A DNA stretch of 64,000 nucleotides from Pholiota molesta (Eukaryota > Basidiomycota > Agaricomycetes > Agaricales > Strophariaceae), in NCBI GenBank assembly GCA_014925825.1, contig JACGCK010000006.1, forward strand, positions 1,010,670 through 1,074,669, in the 5' to 3' direction. Below are positions 23,131-34,332 of this stretch, piece after piece. Position 1 is the stretch's first letter, and each line of letters starts with the position of its first letter. The translations under genes were made by a program, and so were the position numbers. The notes under the pieces were generated by a model. The model searched no databases. It saw nothing but the letters and a program-made list of their open reading frames with translations, and was not told the origin of the DNA.

Positions 23131-24837
23131 TCAAATCAATGAGCATGCAAGAAGGCGCAATACACTTGCCTTTGAAAATGCTCGCGTAAGAGACTTGATT
23201 TTTTTGCATTCACTCAACGCGTTTTCCGCCAAGTCTCTATCAAGCAGCGGATCATCATGATATCTCTTCAAATAACTGTCAAGCAAATCAGTCTTTTGTC
23301 CATATGTTGGGCGCCAAACTTACCGGAGACATGTTTCTTCCTTGAAATCGGAATATATCTTGCGATTGTACTTGCGCTAGGAAGAATCAGAAATGATGAT
23401 GAACTGACATATAAAGAGAGGCAATGAGAAGCGAACTTCAATTTTCCGAGCCGATTCTTCGTAAAGGTGATTTTGGTGGATGATGAAATGATCGGACAAG
23501 ACATAGAAAGATATACCGGCTAGGTACATTTCAAAGAGACATGCGGCTTTGTTCCCACCGTAACCGACAAATCTCTCATCGCACCTGGCAAAAGGGGAGG
23601 TAGGAGATCCATAGCAGACTGATTAAACATGGGCGCTTACCATGGAGGGCCATCCTTTTTGACGATAACATAGGGCTCATAAGCCGATTGATATCGCGTT
23701 ACTTTGTAGACCTCTCCTGAAGGCGCTCCGTAGAAGCGCTGATAGTCGGAGGCGTTGTGGCCAGGGCCCCAAAATGCATGAAACATGTTGATGCGCTGCT
23801 GTTTTACCAGGCGTAGTAGTTCCTGAATGTAGATAATTCGTTATTTATTGTAGAGCACGAAAGGGCAGACGGACAGTTTTCTTAGTCGGGAAGGCCTCAT
23901 AGTTCGTGCCTTCATGGAAATCCACATACTCGAACGCAGGGACAACGAGAGCGGCGCGTCCAGCGTACAGTTTATCAGAGATGGTCGAGCTTCGCTTGAT
24001 CACAAAGCGGAAGTCCGTGCACGGATAGAAGTCGATGTCGAGCATCATGACAAAGTCAGTACGTGCGAAAAGGCGCGCAACGTTGCGCCAAGTGTTGAAT
24101 TGGCGGTCAAATGAGTCGATAACTAGGTGCACGTCGACAAAGGTCATCATTAGAGTTGAAGAGGTGTACATTTCGCGCAAAGACTCGAGCACTTCTTGGA
24201 TGTGTTCGGGCACGTCTCTGATATGGACGGTGACTGATACAGGCCCTGAGCGAAATAAACCATGATAGTGAGCCAAAGACAGAACAGGACAGAAGAGAGC
24301 AACAAGTGAACCTCTGTACTTTTCCACCAGACGCACGAACACGTTAAAACGGTTGCTAGTAATAAGTGTAGTGATGGTGATATCATCGCCATCGAAAGAG
24401 CCTCTGGCACGGTAGAAATACGGCATGACGTTGGACGGACGCATAGAAGTCGCAAAAGCCTTCGAAAGCACCGTAGTTTCATCTACAAAGATAGGCTGAG
24501 TATGACCAAGGCCGTGGTTCAGTGTGAATTCACTCGAAGTCCATTGAAACATCGAAGTTGAACGCGTTTTCCATGTGTGGTTCGATAACATAGAGAATGC
24601 AGGCCGCGCGAGGTCAGAGCTGAAGTCGCCACTTTTGGTCTGAGTAGAATCAAGCCCATTCCTTGAAGCCTCAGTAGAATGCCTAGATACTAGAAAATCC
24701 AAAAAGCTTCCGAGGAACGCGGAAAGAGGAGTGAGGAAGAACAAATTGGTGGTGTATATCACGGAGACAGACACAAATAGGAAAAGCAAGAACTGTGGTA
24801 TGTGTCTTAAGGCAGAGAGGCGTCCTAGTCCTGCCAT
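23131..24837 (-). CDS. LARGE/B4GAT1-type glycosyltransferase (GT49)
   Basis: Type II membrane glycosyltransferase. The N-terminus MAGLGRLSALRHIPQFLLFL and the next 20 hydrophobic residues form a signal anchor, followed by a Ser/Thr stem. The catalytic region contains DDITITTLITSNRFNVFVRL, VHIRDVPEHIQEVL, the metal-binding MLDIDFYPCTDFRF and LVVPAFEYVDFHEG. Downstream exons add INMFHAFWGPGHNASDYQRF, APSGEVYKVTRYQSAYEPYV, CDERFVGYGGNKAACLFEM, and then HFIIHQNHLYEESARK. This set (DxD, PAFE, EPYV, DERFxGYGxNK) is diagnostic of the GT49 family named after mammalian LARGE. Introns were placed from the junction spacing, and frames join without breaks in the conserved part. The last 30 codons are less certain. 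The acceptor glycan in fungi is unknown; expected site is the Golgi. Confidence 0.85.
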
Positions 24838-25554
24838 TTTGTGACTTTCTTTCGCGTCGTCGCCGCGTTGAAGCTAGCGATGAGTGTCTGGTCAGTCGAG
24901 TTCAAGTTTAAAAGAGCCTGGCCTGTACAGCCTGCGCGCCGCTAAGTCGCGAAAAAGAAAGTTTGGCATGTCGATGTGACGTCACGCACACCTTCCTTCA
25001 AGTTCAAGTTGCTCATGCAATCAACATGCAAGGCTCATGTACTTACTGTACAGAACGAGCCGACCGGCGAAGTCGTGAACATTAAATTATCAATGCGGTA
25101 CGCTATATACTCGTACAAGAGGAGTATCAAGATTTCTAAAAGACAGGGCGAGATGGGCTTGTGTCGAAGTGCAATTGAAGCGAGTAAGCAGTTTCTGCTT
25201 ACTGGCGACATAGTACTATGCTGACGATGTGTAGCGACGTGTACTAGGCTGTACTAGGCCATCCCATCGGAAGCGACGAGTCGAGGAAACTAAGACCCGA
25301 GGCAGGACATGGCCAAGATTTTTGCATTGGCTCATGCATTGCCCCGGGGCGAGGGCTATTTATCTCAAGGTAAGTAATTGATAGTAGAAGCGCAGAAATC
25401 ATAATTTGGATAGAAGAGACAGCAAGATTGAATTCGACGAACATGTCAAGACCAATAAAGAAATATTACAAAACAACAAGAGAAAGATGACCGATAAAGT
25501 GCCAGTGATGCTGAGTTTATACTGAATGTGGGTCTTCAGCAAGCAATAGAGCGC
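24838..25554. other. Intergenic, no convincing gene
   Basis: About 700 bp upstream of the glycosyltransferase. One 82-codon frame (24976-25224 plus) has no motif. Confidence 0.4.
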
Positions 25555-26510
25555 TCAAAACATCCAAGCCATTCCTGCTCTTTGAAGCACGGAGAACCAG
25601 CTGTTTACGGGAATGTTGCCACGGAAGAAGTAGCTTTGGACCAAAGCAGCAAGAGAGCCTACCACCAGAACCATTAATGAGTAATAGGTTATGTATAAAT
25701 TTCGACCAAGAACAAACCTTTACGTGGGCCTGCTGAACCAAATCCAAATAATCTCAAAATAATGCGCAGGATCCTCAGGCTAATCCACTTAGAATTAAGT
25801 AGAATAGGTATGGCAGCAGTCAAGATGAGGGCCCTTGTGATGTAAGGGTGATCTTCTGGAAGGCATACTAATGTCATTTCAACCATTAGCATAAAATCAC
25901 TAAGATGGGCGGGATTGTACATGCCAATGATAACAGCAGCATGTCGTATATGCGGCTTGATCTGTCCAAACTTCTCGCGAATTTGTTCTTCAGAGATGTG
26001 GGAAATATTAACAAAATCGCAAGCTTCCACCAGTACATCCTCAGTGGCATCGAGGATCTTGTTTATGACGGCTTCTTGTTGCGTATAGCACTCGGATTGG
26101 TTTTTGGATCTAGGCGCTTCGAGTTCAGGTCGTAATGCTTCTAGAACTTTCTCCATATTTGTGCTGAAGTAAGTGGCAAAGTCTTCAACCAGGCCTTGTC
26201 GCTCCAAGAGGGAATCAGGATTCAACAAGGAATGCAATTCACCCACGGCGGTGACTACATGTGTCCATGTCGCATTGAACTCCTGGATTTCTTTAACGAT
26301 GGAGACATTCTCGGAAGCGAGGCGTTCAATATTCTCATTCGCAAACTTTGCCGCGTTTTCTCCCAATTTGCGGGCCTCGTCCAAAAAAATGGGTGGGACA
26401 AGAATCAGATTAGAGGAGACTACTGGGGATAAGATGAAGAAATGTATATGTAAGCCAAGGAGTAATATGGCTTACCTTTATAAATGTTTTCAATTCCTAA
26501 ATAACATGGT
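25555..26510 (-). CDS. Helical protein with ISG12 (IFI6/IFI27)-like C-terminal tail
   Basis: The main exon (26384 to about 25723) encodes a helical protein (KLGENAAKFANENIERLASE, IREKFGQIKPHIRHAAVIIG) ending in a hydrophobic region (ITRALILTAAIPILL) and RLFGFGSAGPRKG. After a short intron the last exon gives SLAALVQSYFFRGNIPVNSW and then FSVLQRAGMAWMF. The Gly-rich GFGSAGPxxGSLAA...SWFSxLQxAG pattern matches the ISG12 membrane module known from interferon-induced IFI6/IFI27 proteins and widespread in fungi. The main exon has no ATG at its head. An upstream exon ending IENIYKG (near 26480) is likely, and the true start has not been found. Membrane-associated; role unknown. Confidence 0.6.
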
Positions 26511-28932
26511 TACATCGTTCAGCGTTTCTTGTGTTCAAACGATTCGTAACATGAGTGACCGTGACTCACCTGAAAGCAGTGGATTGCTAGAGCCCAAGAT
26601 GGGCTTGAACTACGAACGACACCAACACAAATCAGGGCACGGGCGCCTATTTAAGGTCACGTGCAAAATGAACTTGAGGACCACCATGTGATCACGATCA
26701 CTGACCATTATTAATGATTTAAGTTTTCTGGTTGCTTTCCACTGTCCAGCTCGCTGGACGCGACGTTCTCCGTTCTGGGCCCTGGGTGCGAGTGAGTCTC
26801 GACTCCTCGGAGAGCCGTCTTCAATGTTAACATATCTGGTGAACTACCAGGCCTCTTACCTCTGCGCACTCTACACACTTGATTCCGATAGTCGTCTCTC
26901 CATGGTCCTCGTGATATATCTGAAGCCTTCTTGATCCAATCTTGATTCTTGATCTCATAAAATGACTCTGGCGAACAGTGTTCTGGTAGTCAGTCTAGGT
27001 CTGCACTCTTGTCCCACTAGCTCGCTATCCATGGCCAACACTCATTCAATAGATGCCGACAAAGGAAGAACATGCTATTCATTAGACAACCCTTCATTCA
27101 GTCAATAGCTTCGGAATGACTGCAGACAGGATCACGCCTCGATCTTCCTTTCCAGTCGTCTGGCATAGAAGCAAGTCACCATTGTGTTGTACCAGAACTC
27201 CCAATGGTTGTTACATGTTTCTGAGGGCGCTTGCCGTCCACACCGTTCAATTCACCATAAGTACTTAATCGATGCCATCAAAGGGTGCGACTAACCTTAT
27301 CTGCGCTACAATGTCCCTTCGGCTCACCCAAGAATAAAGTATGCGGCAATTCTGAACTCTACTTCTCTTGAATGGAAAATCTGATAACAATGCAACTCCA
27401 GGGAGAAATCGTGCAATTATCCGTGAAGGCGCCGACATTTTACGGCCCCGCCACTCAAGCAGTGGGGTATGTCATAACTGAACCCTCGGACATTTTCCAA
27501 GCATTCGGGTGTGTGAGCGCCGTATTCCCACAAGAGTTCCGTGCTGAATCCCTCCTGACCATTGTGATCGTAGCAGTCACGAAAAATAGATGTGGTAACC
27601 CACGACCGACGTTGTGCGAGTATTGCTCGGCATTTGTGGCTGTCTGGTAAAGTTAAATAATACCAAGATCTCGACGAACGTCAGCCAGAATTGATGGATT
27701 CCGAGAGGCATATGGGGGTTTGTTCAACTTTGTTGAAGTGCCACTGGCCGTGAAAGATGACGTCGTCGCGGAACAAGCACCCTTACAATAGATCTTTTCC
27801 ACGCTTCGACGCCGCCCACGAGCAAGCTAAAAGTCAGTCTCTGTTTCTACACCAATCAACGTATATCATCAAAATAGACCTACAGTGCGAAAAACCACGC
27901 TCAAATTGAGATTTGACATGCCATCACTTTCTTGAGCGCAGCACCCAGCTTATCGCAGATAAAGAGGCATGTTGTGAAAGACAGGAGTCGGATTACCTTG
28001 TCCATGCACACCCGAGATGATCCAGCTGCTCTCAACTATATAGTCGCAGCAAGAGAGCCAACGTGCGACCGCCGGGTGGGCTGAGAGCTGGCTGCGAGCA
28101 AACTTGAACCCATTATGGAAATCGAAGATGCCACTTTCGTAGCCGGAATACCCGCCACAGAAGTGGATGAGCGTTTTCAAACATTCACATGAAGAGGTGT
28201 CTATGGCTAGTCGTCTGCTCTCTCCAATTTGTCTATGAGTCGTACATGATAACGCTAAGAAACGCCTTGAAAAGCTCTATAATCCCACCTGCTGGCTTTT
28301 GAATAGTTTTACTGGTATACAGCAAGTCATCTAGCAGTCTAACTCGCCCGAGCTTCCCAGGTCTTACATTTCCCTCCGATCCCTCCCCAATGACCAGTCA
28401 TTCGCAGTCCAACTCGCCCGAGCTACCCGGTCTCAATTTCCCCAACGATCACCCCAACAGTTCTCGAAAAGTATACGGCGATCTTCAAGTAAATAAAGGG
28501 GATTGCCTGATACCTTCTGGATCCAAATACCTGTAAGTAGCCCTGTGTCTCCTGAGATTCTGTGTTAATTAAAGATTGCACGCGTTTAATTGAATGCAGA
28601 GAGTAATCCAGGCTGTACTAGAAGCCGGCTTCAAAGGCCTTTTTATATTATCATTGACTATTTCCCGCATATACATATCTGGTGTCACACATGGCAATAT
28701 TCGCCCGCATCGAGGGTTCAAGTATAGAAAACAAACATCTTCCCCACGCGATATTGCGACCGCTCGCCATCACCTCGGTGGAACGATTCCGCTCATCCAC
28801 GTCGGAGATTTCTCTGCTTTACCTATACCGAGAAGCTGACGCTTTAGGACCGGGAGGAGAGAATAAACCTTATAGGCATAGCACTATTTATCAAGGGACT
28901 GCCGTGTTACTCTTCACCTCTTTTTTATCATA
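26511..28932. other. 2.4-kb stretch without a convincing gene
   Basis: Several short open frames (27372-27650 plus, 27950-28180 minus, 28390-28500 plus) have no recognisable motif. A near-duplicate block around 'AACTCGCCCGAGCT' occurs at about 28341 and 28407. The unseen 5' end of the ISG12-like gene and the promoter of the TmpA-like gene must lie at the two edges. The rest may be a decayed locus. Confidence 0.4.
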
Positions 28933-31189
28933 ATGTCCACAAACACCATAGACGACGCGGAGAAGGGCATTCCGGATCAGTACCCAGTGGCCGTCTCCTT
29001 CCCCGTGGTCCACTCGGCATCATCGGTGCGTGCGGCGGATACATTGGCCTCGCTGCCCGCCCTAGAAATCGTTTCCAGTCCCAAGTTCCCATCGGAGAAG
29101 GTCTCCCCAAATCCGCCTCGGGCCACCTCCAGAGTTGTTTTATCTATCCCGCCTAAGAAGGCCTTGAAAAAGAGAGCAAGGCGATGGGTGCGGTTTCAGC
29201 TGTGGTTCAATACCTACCGGTATGTATGGATTTTAAATCGGGGCCTTATATAGGTCGTCTTGACGTCTCTCCCTTGTAGAAAATTCTTCGCCGTTGTTAT
29301 GTCATTCAACTTAGTTGGGCTCGGTTTAGCCATCGCCGATGTCTGGAAATACCCACGGAATTATACTGGAGCGTTTGTTCTGGGAAATTTGCTGGTCGCT
29401 ATTCTTATGAGGAACGAGCTTTTCGGGCGTTTTCTTTATCTCATAGTCAACACCCTGTTCGCTAAGGTGAGCATCATATCTAATTTGGGACTGTGGTCAA
29501 CGGGCGCTAAAAGTCTTGAAGTGGACCCCTTTAAGTTTTCGTCTTGGCTGCACATCCGTCCTACAACACCTCGGCGGAATACATTCTGGATGTGCTACAT
29601 CTGGATTTCTTTGGCTGATATTCCGAGTGGCGACCATATTAATTAACCATAAAAATAATCACGACGCCGTTCTGGTGACGGGTGTTCTCACGAACCTTGT
29701 CGTGGGCGTCTCTATTGTGTCTGCATTTCCGTGGGTGCGGAATACTCATCACAAGTCGGTTCACTCGCAAAGAAAAATCGTGTATCTTCTGACGGCATTC
29801 GTAGTGTTTTTGAGCGGCACCATCGGTTTATGGGATGGTGCGTTCCACGACAAAGAAAATACGACAATCGTGCTGATATCTTTTCCACGAATTAGGTTAG
29901 GTCTTTTGTCCAGTAAGCTAATATTCCTCTCTGATTGTCAGCACCTTGTATTAACCTTCTTAGCTTGGATATTCGTTGTTCTCGGCGACAGTTACGACCT
30001 TCAAACTCATGCCTGGAACCCTGATGGGTTCCATATAGTCCGGCAGCAAGATTTCTGGTTTGCATTCGGAATGACTGTATTGTGAGCAGAAAATAAGGTG
30101 CTAGAATATTCTATTATCTAACCTTCTTTCTCCAACAGCGTGATAATCCCGTGGTTAACGATAAGAGAAGTCAAAGTCGATATCGAAATTGTATGCGAAG
30201 CAGTTTCCCTTCTGGCCCAGTGACTGACTTATAGAGTGCAGCCATCACCGAAAGTCGCTATCATCCGCTTTGAACGTGGTATGCAACAGGGCCTCCTGGC
30301 GAGGATTAGCCGAAGTTCTATCATGGAGTACCACGCCTTTGGAATTATCTCGTATGTGTCTGCGACCTTGATATATCGGCCTCAATTAGGAATTATACTG
30401 ATGATCCATATCAGGGAAGGAGTTCACGCCAAAGAACACTATCTCATATGCGGAGTCCAGGGGGATTTTACTCAATCTCTTGTCGATGACCCTCCGACTC
30501 ACCTGTGGACACGGCAGTTAAAGGTATACACTTTCCAAGCCAGAAGCCAGCCACATGTCTAAATATTTCCACTTAGTTCGCAGGAGTGTCTAATACATCG
30601 ACTCTATACAAGCGCGGCATCCGAGTTTGTACCGGGACTGGGCTTGGCGCAGCTCTGTCTACTTGTCTGCAGGTAAGATATTCTTGTGTGCTGACTACAG
30701 TCAACGACAAGCGCTGACCGATTATTCTCATAATAAAAAGAGTCCTGATTGGTGAGTACTTACCGGAATTAGCTGCAATGCCAGGCAGAGTTCAGACACT
30801 AAACCGATTTTCAGGTATCTTATCTGGATAGGTTCAGATCAAGAGAAAACATTTGGCCCAACAATATCAAATCTTATCAGCAAGCACTTGGGCCCCGAAC
30901 GTGTACGTTATGGGACTCGAAAGCAAGGGGTTCGAGAATTGTTTGTTGTTGTAACGTACCTGTCTTCTAACTTTCGTTGCAGGGGGCCGCCCGGACACCT
31001 TGAAACTCATCAAAGATGTCTACAAGTCGTGGAATGCAGAAGTTGTCTTTATCACCTCAAATTTCCAAGGGAATCGAGAAATGATGGAAGGGTGCAAGGA
31101 GGCGGGGATCCCAGCATTCGTACGTTCTTTCGATATTGCCCTTTTGTGTTTAACTCACCTCGCTCCAGGGTACTCTGTGGGACTTTTAA
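28933..31189 (+). CDS. TmpA-like membrane redox protein (ferric-reductase/NRPS-like-C-terminus family)
   Basis: About a dozen short exons. A basic cytosolic N-terminus (MSTNTIDDAEKGIPDQYPVA) precedes multiple membrane segments (FAVVMSFNLVGLGLAIADV, FVLGNLLVAILMRNELFGRF, VTGVLTNLVVGVSIVSAF). Between and after them are His-containing segments (LQHLGGIHSGCA, NTHHNVFERHHRFMGWLGLL). The C-terminal half is a flavoprotein-reductase-like domain: VAIIRFERGMQQGLLARISR, YHAFGI, QLKFAGVSNTSTLY, GIRVCTGTGLGAALSTCLQ, WIGSDQEKTFG and the final GTLWDF. This is the family of Aspergillus TmpA and of the C-terminus of some basidiomycete NRPS-like reductases; here it stands alone. One base seems missing near 30903 (GPER to LWDSKARGGRPD). 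Substrate unknown. Confidence 0.78.
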
Positions 31190-31402
31190 TTTGGCTTTCA
31201 ACAATATCTTGAGCATAATAATCAACTGTATCCTTATTCTCTGCATTTGGCCAATGAAAAGTTTATAACCACCAACGCTGCGACCTAAATAGTAATTAAT
31301 GGTGTCACTATCTGTCGGACGATCCGACGAGATTAAACTTGGATCCCAGTTGGATCCCAGTGAGAGGATCGGGCTTTGAAAGAAAGCCACCCAAGAGGAG
31401 TA

Positions 31403-32554
31403 TCAGGAAATGGTTTTCTTAGGCGAGTGGCTTTGGAGAGATAATGGAGACACAAAAACGTTGCTTCGGTACCATTGTAGCTCTGTCAGGATTATAAGAG
31501 CGTTTATGGGGAAATTTAATATTAATTGCATACCTCTGATCGAGCTGCGGATATCGTCCAACGCTCTATAGCAAGTCGGTTAATAAATTCCAGAAGGAAC
31601 CCTGCTCGCTGCTCACCTGTGGCTAGATTCAGCAGTTCTCGGAGGAATCCCTTTCTGAGCAAACCAACGACGGGATATTTCCTATTCATAATAAATGAAA
31701 TTGTCAGTAAAAGCACACTGGTTCAATGCAAGCAAGCAAACCTTTATTGAAGAAACATCTGTTAACTCAATGAGTAATTTATCGACGAGCCGGAAGCATA
31801 GGTCTTATATACGTACCGACAATACTAAATACATATGTAAGTCAAAGTGAATTAAATTTACCAGTAGATGACGAACCGGTAGTGAAGGTGGTCAATGACT
31901 TTAGGCATTTGTTCGACTAAGAACATGCGATCAGCATGGACACTGTTTCCGGCTAAGACACCGATCCTTTCTGTTGGTATCCATTTCTTGACATAGTCAA
32001 GAACCTTTTCCGCGACGAATTCGAGCGTATGTGGGGAATCAAGACATGCTTGGGTCAGGCCTGACTAGACAGTCATAAGCGTTGCCACCAGGGGTTGTTG
32101 ACTCGGAAGCTGGGAACTTTACGCACTCTTCCGTGTTGTTCTGTACACCAAGCATCCATCCTATGTCCTCCTGACGCGTGAATATAATATAGTAGATGGC
32201 GAACACGCGACTTACCCATCTAAATATTCTTGTCTGTCTTAATGACATATTCAAGCCCTTCATCCATAATATCAAGGTTGCCATTAGTTATCAGAACCTG
32301 TCATTCATTGTCATTCAGGATATAGAGAGGAAGGTTGGTGCATACCGCAATTTCTATAATTTTGTCTTTCGTGGATTGAGGCCCGTCATTTCACAATCAA
32401 TCCATACCAGAGGGCCAGCATTGAAGTCCAATGGCTTTGCCGCCATGTTGACGTAAAGTCCTCGAGGTCGAGGGGCTGCTCGTACGATGGGAGATGGTCG
32501 CAGATGATGGAATACACCAGCAGATGGCCTTACGAATCTAGAGGCCGCCAACAT
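31403..32554 (-). CDS. REX2: Oligoribonuclease (mitochondrial Rex2-type 3'-5' exoribonuclease)
   Basis: DEDDh exonuclease that degrades very short RNAs. The N-terminal 35 residues (MLAASRFVRPSAGVFHHLRP and on) look like a mitochondrial presequence. Exo I is LVWIDCEMTGLN. Later exons give MDAWCTEQHGR spliced to SGLTQACLDSPHTLEFVAEK, Exo II GNSVHADRMFL, and Exo III SHRALDDIRSSIRELQWYR, ending at TGA 31403. The acidic residues of all three motifs are present. Small introns separate the blocks. One base may be missing near 31665, just before FAQKGIPPRTAE. The gene is divergent from the prenyltransferase-alpha repeat gene at 32807. Confidence 0.92.
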
Positions 32555-32806
32555 TCAACGACAAAGAACGATAATAAGTCAAGGTGGCTTGTCAGTGGCG
32601 GCTTTACAACTCGGAAATTTGGCAGAAACAAAGACAAACAACGCGGTGTCGTGTACCACCATATCTGGCTGTCCCAGCGCTCACTTCATACTGAGGCTCT
32701 CTTTATTCTGGACTACTGTCGGAATATCCAATGTCTGATTGGAAGCGGCTGGTCTATGTCTGTCTGATCTGCTTCAAGGCCCACTGTATGTTCAAAAATA
32801 TCTGTA
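32555..32806. promoter_or_regulatory. Divergent promoter between REX2 and PTAR1-like gene
   Basis: About 250 bp lie between the two start codons. An alternative start for the right-hand gene at 32731 would shorten this. No clear core element seen. Confidence 0.4.
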
Positions 32807-33873
32807 ATGTCGACAATCCTTATCGATTCGCCACCCAGGGCATCGATAGAGATTCTGCCTGGTGGTCTGAAGGAATGGGAAGACATAGAAGTGCCCCCAG
32901 GTCGAAAAACCCTCTCCTCTCTTTCCTTTTGTCTTTGTGGAAGGAAACTCGGAGTACCCAAAAAGATCCTTTGTGCTGTTTACTTGGCAGCAGTAAATAT
33001 GTCATGGCGATCCTCGGATGTTCGGACAGCAAGTGCAGCATCGAGCGTTATCATCTTGTTGAATCCTGCTCATCAAACGGCTCTCAATGCTCGCAAGCGG
33101 CTTATTCGTGACGGGCAATTAGACGCTTCGAAGGAACTCCTGTTCACGGAGCTTGTTGCTTGTGGATCCCAGAATGTGGAAAGCAATCAATGATGTGGGA
33201 TCATCGCCGATGGTGCTTTGGGCAAATATACGGGATAATGGGATCTGCCGCACATTTACCATATATCCAACATTGGGCAAGCTCCGAAGAGATGCAAATA
33301 TTTCCGAGGATGAGCCCAGCCGCCGTTCAGCACGAACTAGGTGTCATTCGACGGACTTGCGAAACATATCCACGCAATTATTATGGATGGTCGCAATGGC
33401 ATTTCATGATCAATATTTGTTATGCTTCAATACATTTCTCAGAAGATACCGCCACGAAACGGGGATTCTTTGGTATTATCACACAGTCATACACGGGTCT
33501 CCGAAATTGGGTCAATCATCATGTTTCCGATTACTCTGCAATGCATCAGCTATTCCAAATCCAGAACCTTATTGAACATCTGACACGCATAGAGTCGCTC
33601 ACAATCAACCTGAGGAGCGATTTGACGCCGTCGACGCTTGCAGCTGCAGATCATGCACTATCACTCGTGACTGCTTTCCCCACCCACGAGTCCCTATGGA
33701 TGTACCTGCGAGTCTCAGTCGCTGGTTTATCCCCCGAAACACGCACAAATTTTCTAGAGCGAATCAAGAATCAGAGCGTGTCTGAGGAAACTAGCAGCCA
33801 CTTCGCAAAGCAGCTTTTCAGTTGGTTTTCTCGACAGGAAAGTCTTTCGGTGGAAAGTACAGAAACTATATGA
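32807..33873 (+). CDS. Protein prenyltransferase alpha-subunit repeat protein (PTAR1-like; one apparent frame break)
   Basis: PPTA-type helical repeats as in farnesyl/geranylgeranyl transferase alpha subunits. Visible: VIILLNPAHQTALNARKRLI (first repeat), MMWDHRRWCFGQIYG (second), NYYGWSQWHFMINICY (third), DYSAMHQLFQIQNLIEH (fourth), then THESLWMYLRVSVAG and a C-terminal helix ending SVESTETI. The order and the extra N-terminal section fit PTAR1 proteins better than canonical RAM2 or BET4. The two halves are in different frames, and one additional C in the run at 33168-33170 would give ACGSPECGKQSMMWDHRRW in one frame. The start is uncertain: 32807 (MSTILIDSPPRASIE) is used, and 32731 is an alternative. 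Confidence 0.75.
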
Positions 33874-34332
33874 ATGCAGCGATGTATCCTACAATTTTCT
33901 GGTATTTTGATGACTGAATATTATTGCGAGATCAACAATAATGAACCAGGTGCGATAAAGAAGTTCAATCAAACTTCCAATGCATTCCAATCTTGAGTTG
34001 GAGATTGCTTCCTATCAAAGCTTATAGCTCCGGGTTATCAGCCTAAATAGCCAATACTCCTCAACTTGAAGCAACGAGTAAATACCAGCACCTTCGGACG
34101 GTTTCTAGATTTCGGACGGACAAGTGCAACGATTCCCAGAAAATAAACGCTCGGTTATCTGATAAGATAGGTACACGTGGTGCTTGACGTGGACAGCGCG
34201 TGTCGTGTCGAATTGGGACCCAGGCTCTCCCAGATAATTCAGTGTTCGCGCGAATTGACTTTCTATCCTACACTTACACAGCGCGATATGAGTCGACACT
34301 GATCCTACTTCTGCCATTTACATTGCTAGGAA
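33874..34332. other. Intergenic, no gene seen
   Basis: 460 bp between the PTAR1-like gene and HRD3; presumed HRD3 promoter in its right half. Confidence 0.4.
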
